Shown here: positions 17,924-26,300 of the stretch, piece by piece
Position numbering within the stretch: the stretch's first letter is position 1
Layout of the letters: each line of letters opens with the position of its first letter
Assembly (NCBI GenBank): GCA_002067895.1
Contig: MVRE01000002.1
Coordinates: 49,368-113,367, forward strand
Reading direction: 5' to 3'
Origin: Methanoregula sp. PtaU1.Bin051
GTDB taxonomy: Archaea; Halobacteriota; Methanomicrobia; Methanomicrobiales; Methanospirillaceae
DNA length: 64,000 nucleotides
The notes under the pieces: generated by a model
Told to the model about the DNA's origin: nothing
The model's input: only the letters and a program-made list of their open reading frames with translations
Databases searched by the model: none
Translations under genes and position numbers: made by a program

Positions 17924-18310
17924 TCAGCGATCTGTTGCAGGATCCTTGCCGAGATACTGTTCCAGCGCCTTTGCTAGCTCAGTAAAGGTGACCGGTTTTA
18001 ACAGCACTCCAAGGTTCGGGTCCTTTAGCTTGGCAACAGTAGCTTCCACGGACGGATGGGCCGTAAAGAGAACTACGGGGAGATCCTTTGTTGCCGGGTC
18101 GGCGCGGAGCCAATCCAGAAATTCCCAGCCGTTGATTGGCATCATCATGACATCCAGCAGGATCAGGGACGGCGGATTCCTTTTGATCTCGGCGAGCGCC
18201 GCAATCCCGTTGTTGCTCAGCTGCGGCTCATAACCGAGCCGCTTGAGCAGGATCTCCATCATATCGAGGATCGGCTGGTCGTCCTCCACAACCATGATAC
18301 TACGTTTCAT
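17924..18310 (-). CDS. single-domain response regulator (receiver only)
   Basis: A 128-residue REC domain with the acidic pair (VEDD near residue 9), the phospho-acceptor Asp in LILLDVMM (about 55), the Thr/Ser switch in VLFTAHP and the Lys in LLKPV. There is no output domain, as is common in methanogens. It begins inside the end of the upstream kinase gene (11-base overlap), so the two are translated together and almost surely form a pair. Confidence 0.93.
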   Translation of the reverse strand: MKRSIMVVEDDQPILDMMEILLKRLGYEPQLSNNGIAALAEIKRNPPSLILLDVMMMPINGWEFLDWLRADPATKDLPVVLFTAHPSVEATVAKLKDPNLGVLLKPVTFTELAKALEQYLGKDPATDR

Positions 18311-19391
18311 GTAAACTCCCTTCCTGCACCCGCACTTTAGGTATATGGATCGTGAACGTGGTGCCTTTATTCACGGTGCTTTCGACAGTAATCGTCCCGC
18401 CATGCAACCGGATGAACTTCCTTGCAATCGCAAGCGACAGCCCAATCCGTTCGTATTTCCGGCTCAGCATACCGGAGTCGGCCAGCTGGAACGGCTCGAA
18501 GATTGCGTCAAGCTGCTCACCTGCTATTCCGACACCATTATCACTGATGGCGAGCCGGTCGCACCGGTCGTTGTCTTTGGAGACATACGCGATCCCGATG
18601 CGGCGCGGGGGATTGGAATACGCAACTGCGTTTGTCAGCATCGAATCGATCACGGTGCCGATCTTCACGGCATCGGCATCGAACGTGAGGTTCTGCGGGA
18701 GATCGATTGTTATCTCCGCTTGTGAGGCATATCCCCCGGTACTGATGATGGAGGTGACCAGTTCAGGCACGGAAAAGACCGAATAATCGAGACGGATCTT
18801 TCCGGATTCGAGCACCGAGAACTCAAGCATCTGGTTGATGATCTGCCGTTCGCGTTCGACACACTTGAGACACCGGTTCAGGATTGTTTTTGTTTCCCCT
18901 GCAATACCGAACCCGCCGGTATCCTCGAGCAGGAGGTTGAGGTAGCCCATGATAGGCTGCAGGGGCGTGCGGAGCTCGTGCGCGACCGTGCTGATTACGC
19001 CCCGGCGGAGTTCGTTTCCGGCATCATCCCTCTTCCGGAGACGCTCATTCTCGCCTGAGATGTGGGCGACAACAGCACCGACGCAGATGAACAGGACTGA
19101 CTGGATGATTGCTACTGCCGACATCATGGCTGCCGGGTAGGTAAACGCGATGGCCACCAGTTCGTACGAGACGGCGCAGATGCCTGCGATCCAGAGCCCG
19201 CGGTGCGGATAGTGATAACAGGCGTACAGGACCGGAAAAAAGTAGAGCTGCGGCATTATCTGGGCGGCGGGCCCTCCCGTCGCAAGGATGGTTACGATGG
19301 TAACGGACACGATAAATGAGAGAATGACAATGAACCGCGTGAGATCCGGGTGCGATATCCCATGCCCCAGCATCTTTTCCGACAGATCCAT
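18300..19391 (-). CDS. membrane sensor histidine kinase
   Basis: A 363-residue kinase. The ATG at 19391 has an AAGGAG ribosome site at good spacing and is preferred to the longer open frame. The N-terminal half holds about four membrane helices with little outside loop (including the LYFFPVLYACYHYPHRG segment common in methanogen kinases). A HisKA dimerisation domain follows with the phosphorylated His in AHELRTPLQP. The HATPase domain has an N box and the DNGVGIAG G1 box; a later ERIGLSLAI matches the G2 region. The input may be a membrane or lipid-soluble signal, since no outer sensor domain is seen. It overlaps the REC gene. Confidence 0.92.
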   Translation of the reverse strand: MDLSEKMLGHGISHPDLTRFIVILSFIVSVTIVTILATGGPAAQIMPQLYFFPVLYACYHYPHRGLWIAGICAVSYELVAIAFTYPAAMMSAVAIIQSVLFICVGAVVAHISGENERLRKRDDAGNELRRGVISTVAHELRTPLQPIMGYLNLLLEDTGGFGIAGETKTILNRCLKCVERERQIINQMLEFSVLESGKIRLDYSVFSVPELVTSIISTGGYASQAEITIDLPQNLTFDADAVKIGTVIDSMLTNAVAYSNPPRRIGIAYVSKDNDRCDRLAISDNGVGIAGEQLDAIFEPFQLADSGMLSRKYERIGLSLAIARKFIRLHGGTITVESTVNKGTTFTIHIPKVRVQEGSLHET

Positions 19392-19550
19392 GTGCTCCTT
19401 GTGCCTTGTTGTTTTCAGGATATAAAGTGTTATCGTACCATGACATGACATTAGTGGTCATGATCCGGTCCTGACGCATACCCCATTATGCCGGATCCGG
19501 GGTAACCGTTCTGAATGGGTATATTATCCGGCTCTTCCAAAAAGTACCGC

Positions 19551-20255
19551 ATGCGCCCCCGCGTCATCGTGAATGTGGCCATGAGCGCCGACGGCAAACT
19601 CTCGACCCGCGAGCGCCAGCAGGTGAAGATATCCGGTTCTGAGGATTTTGCCCGCGTGGATGCACTCAAGGCGGCAAGCGATGCAGTCATGGTCGGGATC
19701 GGCACGGTTATCGCCGATGACCCTTCGCTGACCGTGAAATCTGAGGCAAACAGGCAGGCCCGTATCGCTGCGGGAAGACCGGAGCACCCCGTCCGCGTCA
19801 TTGTTGACAGCACCGCGCGGATCCCGCTTGATGCCTCCGTCCTCCGCAAGGGCAGCGGCCAGCGTGTGGTCGCTGTTTCGGAAAAGGCCGATCCCGGCCG
19901 GGTAGCGGAGCTGAAGAAGACCGTGACCGTTGTTGTAGCCGGCAAGGACTCCGTTGATCTTCGCACCCTGCTGGAACAGCTGGGGTCGATGGGGATCCGG
20001 CAGCTGATGGTCGAAGGTGGCGGTACACTGATTGCCGGACTCTTTTCCGCATCTCTTGTGGACGAACTCTATACCTTTATCGGCAATATTGTCATCGGGG
20101 GGAGGGATGCGCCGACGCTCGTTGATGGCGATGGGTGGATCCGGGATTCAGAGTTTGCTCGTTTGATCCTGTCTGATTTTGTAAGAATCGAAGACGGCAT
20201 CCTGCTGCACTGGTACGTGGGGCAGGGACAATCTTCCGGTACGACCGGTCGGTAA
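19551..20255 (+). CDS. arfC: 2,5-diamino-6-ribosylamino-pyrimidinone 5'-phosphate reductase
   Basis: A 234-residue protein of the RibD C-terminal/RIB7 reductase fold. Landmarks are VNVAMSADGKLST near the N-terminus, DAVMVGIGTVIADDP, and MVEGGGTLIAGL. In archaea the stand-alone form reduces the ribosyl side chain of the pyrimidine intermediate in riboflavin and F420 deazaflavin synthesis, using NAD(P)H. The ATG at 19551 lies about 28 bases after a TATA box (GTATATTAT), which fits a leaderless transcript; an in-frame ATG twelve codons earlier would precede that transcription start. It is the divergent neighbour of the histidine kinase gene. Confidence 0.88.
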   Translation: MRPRVIVNVAMSADGKLSTRERQQVKISGSEDFARVDALKAASDAVMVGIGTVIADDPSLTVKSEANRQARIAAGRPEHPVRVIVDSTARIPLDASVLRKGSGQRVVAVSEKADPGRVAELKKTVTVVVAGKDSVDLRTLLEQLGSMGIRQLMVEGGGTLIAGLFSASLVDELYTFIGNIVIGGRDAPTLVDGDGWIRDSEFARLILSDFVRIEDGILLHWYVGQGQSSGTTGR

Positions 20256-20279
20256 GTTAAGAAAAAGAGGGAGACCGGG

Positions 20280-20765
20280 TCAACTCCGGGTCTTGTACGG
20301 CACAAGCTGGTCGATGATCTTATAGATCTTGCCGGATTTCATGACAGCGGTCACTTCGATCCTGTCAGAACCGGTCGTTCCCTCAAGTTCGAGGGTATCC
20401 CCCATGATCGGTTTGAGGATGCCGGTGACAACAGAACCATCGGGGCGGGTTACCTTTACTTCGATACGCGAGACGAAGTTGAGGCCCTTCCCGCCATTGA
20501 AACTCGTGATAATAGTCGTAGAGTATGTCCCGCCTTTTTCAACGGAGACGCTGATCGCTTCAGTCGACGGGATGGTCTCGGTCGGCCCGGGAACGAGGGA
20601 GCCGGCACTTGTCGTGGGTACTGCGGTCGTGACCTCTTCCGTTACCGGAGCCTCGGTCGGGACAGGTGTCGGCGCCGGAGTCGTCTTATCGCCAAAAATC
20701 GTGCATCCGGCAGCAAGGACGAGAGCCACCAGAATGATGACGGGGACAATGCCTGGATATTTCAT
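20280..20765 (-). CDS. small lipoprotein of unknown function
   Basis: A 161-residue protein with a lipoprotein signal peptide (LAAGC lipobox near residue 20), a Pro/Thr/Val-rich linker (about residues 29-70) and a compact beta-rich domain with strands such as SVSVEKGGTYSTTII and RIEVKVTRPDG. It would be anchored on the outer face of the membrane. Nothing catalytic is visible. Its 3' end is 25 bases from the convergent arfC stop. Confidence 0.75.
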   Translation of the reverse strand: MKYPGIVPVIILVALVLAAGCTIFGDKTTPAPTPVPTEAPVTEEVTTAVPTTSAGSLVPGPTETIPSTEAISVSVEKGGTYSTTIITSFNGGKGLNFVSRIEVKVTRPDGSVVTGILKPIMGDTLELEGTTGSDRIEVTAVMKSGKIYKIIDQLVPYKTRS

Positions 20766-20915
20766 GATGAATGGTTAGCATTTGTTGACTATTTGAGAAT
20801 TGTGAGCTGCCAGTACAGGTATTACTCTGCGCGGATCCTGTAAGCCTGCCCGGTAAAGGCAAAACGCTCATGAGATCGCGGATGCCAGATACAGGGTACG
20901 CAGATTGCAGTTGTT

Positions 20916-22130
20916 GTGCTTGCCGCAGTATTCCTGTTTATCGCGGTCCGGCAGGTCGGAAGGTTCAGATTTGCCATCTGGCAGGTAATGCTTCTTGGAG
21001 CGCTCGCAGTCCTTTTGACAGGCCAGATTTCCCCGCTCGACGCGCTGCACTCCATCAACGTCGACGTCATGGTCTTCCTGTTCGGGATGTTTATCGTTGG
21101 CGAAGCGCTCGCTTCAAGCGGATACCTCGAGTGTTTCGCACACCGGTTTTACCGCCATGCCGGGACGCCGCAGGGCCTCATCATTCTCATTGTTCTCTCA
21201 ACAGGCCTGCTCTCGGCATTCCTGATGAACGACACGCTTGCCATCATAGGCACACCGCTTGTACTCGCGCTTGCGAAGCGGCACAGGATCTCGCCGAAAC
21301 TGATGCTGCTCTCACTTGCCATCGCAATCACGACCGGCAGTGTATTAAGCCCGATTGGCAACCCCCAGAACATGCTCGTTGCTACTGATGGCGGAATGGC
21401 GTCTCCGTTTGTAACCTTCGCACAGTACCTTCTCATCCCGACTGTTCTCAACCTTCTCGTTGCAGTTCTCTTTCTCAGGTTTTTCTTCAGAACCGAATTT
21501 GCATCACGCTCGCTTAAAAGCAGCAGCCCGGGGGCATGCGACAGGCGGTCAGTGCATATATGCCAGTGCTCGCTCGCAATTATTCTCTTCCTGATAGGGG
21601 TCAAAACCGCCGCCTCTCTTCTCGGTCTTGGCATAATCATGCCACTTCCCCTGCTGGCGATCTGTGCCGCAGCCCCGGTTTTAATCTTCTCTGAAGATCG
21701 TAGCGGGATTGTAAAAAGGATCGACTGGTGCACGCTGGTGTTTTTTGCCGCGATGTTCGTGCTGATGGCAAGCGTCTGGCAGACCGGGTTCTTCCAGTCG
21801 TTCATTGATAACGGCGCAACAAAATCGGTGCCGGTGATTCTCACAACCAGCATCATTGCCAGCCAGTTCATCTCAAATGTCCCGTTCGTCGCGCTCTACC
21901 TTCCCCTGCTCCAGCAGTCGGGTAGCTCGGCTGACGGGTTGATCGCACTCGCTGCCGGCAGCACGATCGCCGGTAATCTCACAATTCTCGGTGCTGCAAG
22001 CAATGTGATAATCATCCAGAACGCGGATAAGCAGGGCGAGACGATAACCTTTGCTGAGTTTGCAAAAATCGGGATACCGTTAACCATTGTCCAGGCAATG
22101 GTGTACTGGATCTGGCTCAGTATTATCTGA
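20916..22130 (+). CDS. SLC13/ArsB/NhaD-superfamily ion permease
   Basis: About 404 residues with roughly eleven membrane helices. Two superfamily hairpin signatures are clear: ATTGSVLSPIGNPQNML-like (here ITTGSVLSPIGNPQ) and its inverted-repeat partner AGSTIAGNLTILGAASNVI. Members move Na+/H+, arsenite or dicarboxylates; substrate cannot be fixed here. The start is unclear: GTG at 20916 is the only usual start codon in frame, without a ribosome site, yet the hydrophobic frame continues upstream (QIAVVV) to a stop at 20871. An ATG at 20870 with similar spacing lies in another frame, so a small frameshift or a non-standard start is possible. Confidence 0.85.
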   Translation: MLAAVFLFIAVRQVGRFRFAIWQVMLLGALAVLLTGQISPLDALHSINVDVMVFLFGMFIVGEALASSGYLECFAHRFYRHAGTPQGLIILIVLSTGLLSAFLMNDTLAIIGTPLVLALAKRHRISPKLMLLSLAIAITTGSVLSPIGNPQNMLVATDGGMASPFVTFAQYLLIPTVLNLLVAVLFLRFFFRTEFASRSLKSSSPGACDRRSVHICQCSLAIILFLIGVKTAASLLGLGIIMPLPLLAICAAAPVLIFSEDRSGIVKRIDWCTLVFFAAMFVLMASVWQTGFFQSFIDNGATKSVPVILTTSIIASQFISNVPFVALYLPLLQQSGSSADGLIALAAGSTIAGNLTILGAASNVIIIQNADKQGETITFAEFAKIGIPLTIVQAMVYWIWLSII

Positions 22131-22265
22131 CGAACCAGTTCAGGCCCATCGCAGGATTTGATCCGCGGGCATCATCACGATCCGGTAATAAAAAATCACG
22201 GGGCACGCACAAGGAACACGGAACCGGAAGACATGATCCGGCTCTCCTGACCGGAAATTTGTAAC

Positions 22266-23396
22266 CTATGCACACAAATCGCTTTTTTTGGATTTACGCT
22301 CCCAGCCATTGAAGATGATGCCCCCCACAACAGGGTTGTCCAGGAGGTTACAGATCAGCCCTTCAATTATCACCGGCATCCCTGCCTTCGTAATGAGCCG
22401 CATTGTCATCGGTTTAACGGCCTTTGGGGTAGCGAGCAGCTCGTCCATGATGACCCGTGTTTTCTCGAGATCTTCTGGATGGATATAGTCCCAGATCCCA
22501 TTCCCGACCGATTCCTTGTACGTGTATCCCGTAATCCGTTCGAATGCTGTACTTACCCCGCTCAGTTTACCGCCGGACTTCAGTACGATTGTCAGATCGG
22601 CAGCATTTTCGATAAGAGACCGGAGATACTCCTCGTTCGCCCGGAGCTGCTCCTCGTTCTTCTTCTGGCGGGTAATTTCATGGGAGAAAACCGCGATCTT
22701 TTTCATGGTTTTTTTGTCATCAAGGACAGGAAGCACGCAGCTTTCGTACCATTTCCCCTGGAACTCCTCTTCGAAACGGGTGGCATTCTCTTTGACAACG
22801 ATATCATCAAAGTGCACCAGTTTGGGGGGATAGAGCTTACTGAATAGGTAATCGAAGAATGAAGTCCCGATAATCTCATCAACCGTCTTGTTAAGCCGGT
22901 GCGCCATGGCGTCGTTCAACGCGAGAAACTTCCCGTCTTTGTCGAGAAGGAAAAGCGCGTCCGGCGTTGCATTCAAAAGCGCCCGGATGGTCTCTTCTTT
23001 CTCGAGAAGCATTTCATCCATCCGGTGTTTGTATAACGCTATCTCGATATTGGATCGCACCTCGCTCTCGCTGAATGGTTTGAGGACATAGCCGTACGGT
23101 TCCGTGATCTTTGCTTTTTCAAGGATTGCATCGTTCGCGAATGCAGTCAGGTATATGACCGGGATCCGCAGTCTTTTCCGGATCTCTTCTGCAGCCTCAA
23201 TTCCGGTCATGGGGCCGGCAAGCATGATATCCATGAGTATGATATCAGGTTTCAGCTCTTCGGCTTTCTGCACTGCCGCAGCTTCTGTCATGACAATTTC
23301 CGGAACATCATAGCCCAGCCCGATCAGGCTTGTCTGGATATCGACTGCAGTAATTGCTTCGTCTTCAACAACAAGTACCCTTGTTTTTTTTGTCAT
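22266..23396 (-). CDS. response regulator with two PAS domains (REC-PAS-PAS)
   Basis: A 376-residue regulator. Residues 1-~125 are a receiver domain with VEDEA, the phospho-acceptor in IILMDIML and the Lys in YVLKPFSE. Two PAS domains follow (about 130-250 and 255-365: 'NATPDALFLLDKDG' and 'NAADLTIVLKSGG'). There is no DNA-binding or kinase domain, so the output is probably by protein contact. Its ATG lies inside the end of the nine-PAS kinase gene (four-base overlap), so the two are coupled and likely partners. Confidence 0.92.
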   Translation of the reverse strand: MTKKTRVLVVEDEAITAVDIQTSLIGLGYDVPEIVMTEAAAVQKAEELKPDIILMDIMLAGPMTGIEAAEEIRKRLRIPVIYLTAFANDAILEKAKITEPYGYVLKPFSESEVRSNIEIALYKHRMDEMLLEKEETIRALLNATPDALFLLDKDGKFLALNDAMAHRLNKTVDEIIGTSFFDYLFSKLYPPKLVHFDDIVVKENATRFEEEFQGKWYESCVLPVLDDKKTMKKIAVFSHEITRQKKNEEQLRANEEYLRSLIENAADLTIVLKSGGKLSGVSTAFERITGYTYKESVGNGIWDYIHPEDLEKTRVIMDELLATPKAVKPMTMRLITKAGMPVIIEGLICNLLDNPVVGGIIFNGWERKSKKSDLCA

Positions 23397-26300
23397 AGTA
23401 CCCCTTTTTCTAGAGCGGGAAAGCGGATCCTGAATACAGCACCGTTTGACCTCTCAACCTCCAGTGTCCCCTGGATCTGCTTGACGAGCGTATCCACGAG
23501 CTGGAGGCCGAGCGTCTTGGATTTTATAAGATTAATATCCTCCGGGAGCCCTACGCCATTATCTGCAACTATGAAGATATAGTTGTCCCCCTCACGGTGG
23601 ATATTGATATGAATCTCTCCCGTCCTCCCCTGAGGGAACGCGTACTTCAGAGCGTTGGAAAGCAGCTCGTTGAGGATAAGGCTGACCGGCACGGCCTGTT
23701 CGATGGTAAACAGGATGTTTTTCGCGTCAACCGTAACCCTTATCAGATCGGGATCCACGTTATATGACTGGAACAGGTATCCCGCCATTTTATTGATGTA
23801 TTCCTCATAATCGATACTGGAAAGGTTCGGGGACTGGTACAGTTTTTCGTGGACAAGGGCGATCGACCGGACTCTGGTCATGCTTTCCCGCATTATCTCT
23901 TGTACGTTTTCGTCCTTCACCCGTTTTGCCTGGAGGCTGAGCAGGCTGGAGATTACCTGCATGTTGTTCTTGACCCGGTGGTGGATCTCCTTTAGCATGA
24001 TCTCCTTCTCCTGCAGGGAAGCTGCTATCTCTTCCTGCATCTTTTTGCGCTCGGTAATATCCCGCAGGATGCCGTGAAATCCGGCAAACGTACCGTCCGG
24101 CAGGAAGAACTGGCCGGCATTGATCTCGACAGTCCGGCGCTCCCCGGATTTCGTAACTACCGTAAGTATGAGGCCGGTGACAGGCTCGCCTCTCGTAAGG
24201 GCTTCTGTAACAGGCCCCTGGTCCTCCGGGGCGATGACATCGAGGCTGCTCCTTCCGATCAACTCCTCCGGGGTATACCCGAGCAGGTCAAGCACACTCG
24301 GGCTGCAGTACGTGATCGTTCCCTGTGGATTGATCTGGAAGACAACATCCATTATGTGTTCCACAAGGCCGCGGTACAGCTCTTCGCTCTTCCGGAGTGC
24401 GGCCATTACCTGCTGGCGCTTTACGATCTCATCATGCAACTGTTCGTTGACATTAACAAGCGCCTCTGTCCGTTTCCGGACATGCTCTTCCAGCTCCTCG
24501 TTCAGTTTTTTGAGAGAATTTTCTATCTCAACGCGTTTGCTGATGTCGGAGAAGCTTTCGAGAAGGTGCTGTTTTCCCTTGATCTGGATGGGAATGACCA
24601 TTTTCAGGATAGGGATCTCCCTGCCCTCGGCTGTTATGAGAATGCACTCTTCATTGTCCACGGTCTGCCCCAGATCGGTGATAGGACATCTGCCATCTTC
24701 AGACGGGCAGATAAAATGGTGACAGGTCTTTCCGACTATGCCGCTCTTGTCAATTCCAATCAGCTCTTCCGCAGCCGGGTTTGCATCGATGATGATATGG
24801 GTCGCCGGATCGATGATTAAAAGTCCCGTCTGAACCGAATTGAAGATCGTTTTTAAATAATCCTCGCTGTTCTTCAGTTCTTCTTCAGCCCGGATCCGCA
24901 GGGTGATATCCTGAAGGGTTTCGATCGCGCCGAGAATCGTCCCATTCCTGTCCCGGATCGTTACTGCTGTAACATGGAGCCATGCGCCATGCTCTCCCAT
25001 CAGCGGGTAGAAATCCGTTACCTCAAACGCACCTTCGACATACATTGACTTTTGCCATTTTCCAGCATACAGTTCCGGAATCCGGTCGATATCATCGTCA
25101 ATAAGAATGTCTGCAAGCACGGGCCTTTCTTTCTTGTACAATGCTTTCCAGGAAAAGGGCGTACTGATAATATCCTGCGCTGCAATACCACTATATTTCT
25201 CAAGAGCCCAGTTCCAGTAGATGACTTCATGGTTGCGGTTGAGGACAAAGAGCGGGATCGGGGACCCGTTGATAATAGCCCTGAGCCGCTCTTCGCTCGC
25301 AGCGAGCTCCTCTTCCATCCGCATGCGTTCCACCATGTCCCGGGCCACCGACAGGGCGAGCAGCTTACCGTGAAGTTCGAACGTATGGGTGCTGACTTCA
25401 ACCGGAAACTCGGTCCCGTCTTTTCTGCGGTGAATAGCATCAAAAGTTGCATGCCCGTCCTGTTTTATTCTGCGGATAAGCTCGGGAATTTTCTGCCGGT
25501 GTTTCCCGGAGGAGATGTCTGTCGGAGACATCATGAGCAGCTCCTCGCGGGTATAACCGAGACGTTTGCAGGCGGTTTCATTTACCGCGATATAACGGCC
25601 AGGTTTCCCGTCGGGCGTTAATTCGTGGAGGAATATGGCATCGTTGGCATTGTTGAACAGGGTGCGGAAGAGTTCTTCGCTCTCCTGCAGCGCCTCCTCT
25701 GTCTCTTTCTGGCGGGTGATATCACGGATAATTCCGTCAATCCAGAGGATCTTCCCCCGTTCATCCTTCTTTGTTTGCGCCGTGATGGAAACCCAGATGG
25801 GAGTCCCGTCCATCTTCTTTACCTGGACCTGATAGTTCCGCACAAAACCCAAAGTGTTCAATTCGTGGAGAAGGTTCAGCCGGTCCTCCGGATTAATGTA
25901 TATTTCAGCCACGGGCCGGCTTAAGAGGTCTCCAAGGGATTCGTACCCGTAGATCTTCAGGAACTCGGGATTGGCCCAGAGCCACTTCCCGTTAACATCC
26001 GCAGTGTTCCGGTAAATGCCAACATTCAGGTTCTCGACGAGCGAACGGAACTTTTCCTCGCTCTGTTTCAGTTCCTCTTCCATCCGCTTGCGATCGGTAA
26101 TGTTCCGGAGTGTCCCCTCGACCCCGGTCGCATGTCCGAGACCGTCCCGGACCAGGTGACAGTTGACGGAGACGTTCACATGCTCACCGGCCTTGTTCCT
26201 GAGGATGATCTCGTAATCCTGTACCGAGCCGTTCTCGTATAGCTTTTTGAGCAGTTCATCTCTCTGTTCCGGGAAGGGATAGAGGTCGAGGACCGGCATG

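Noticed and set aside
20751..20830. Possible C/D-box small RNA (ATGATGA at about 20765)
   Set aside because: A C-box-like sequence is present, but no D box (CTGA) at suitable distance; the match falls on the start codon of the lipoprotein gene.
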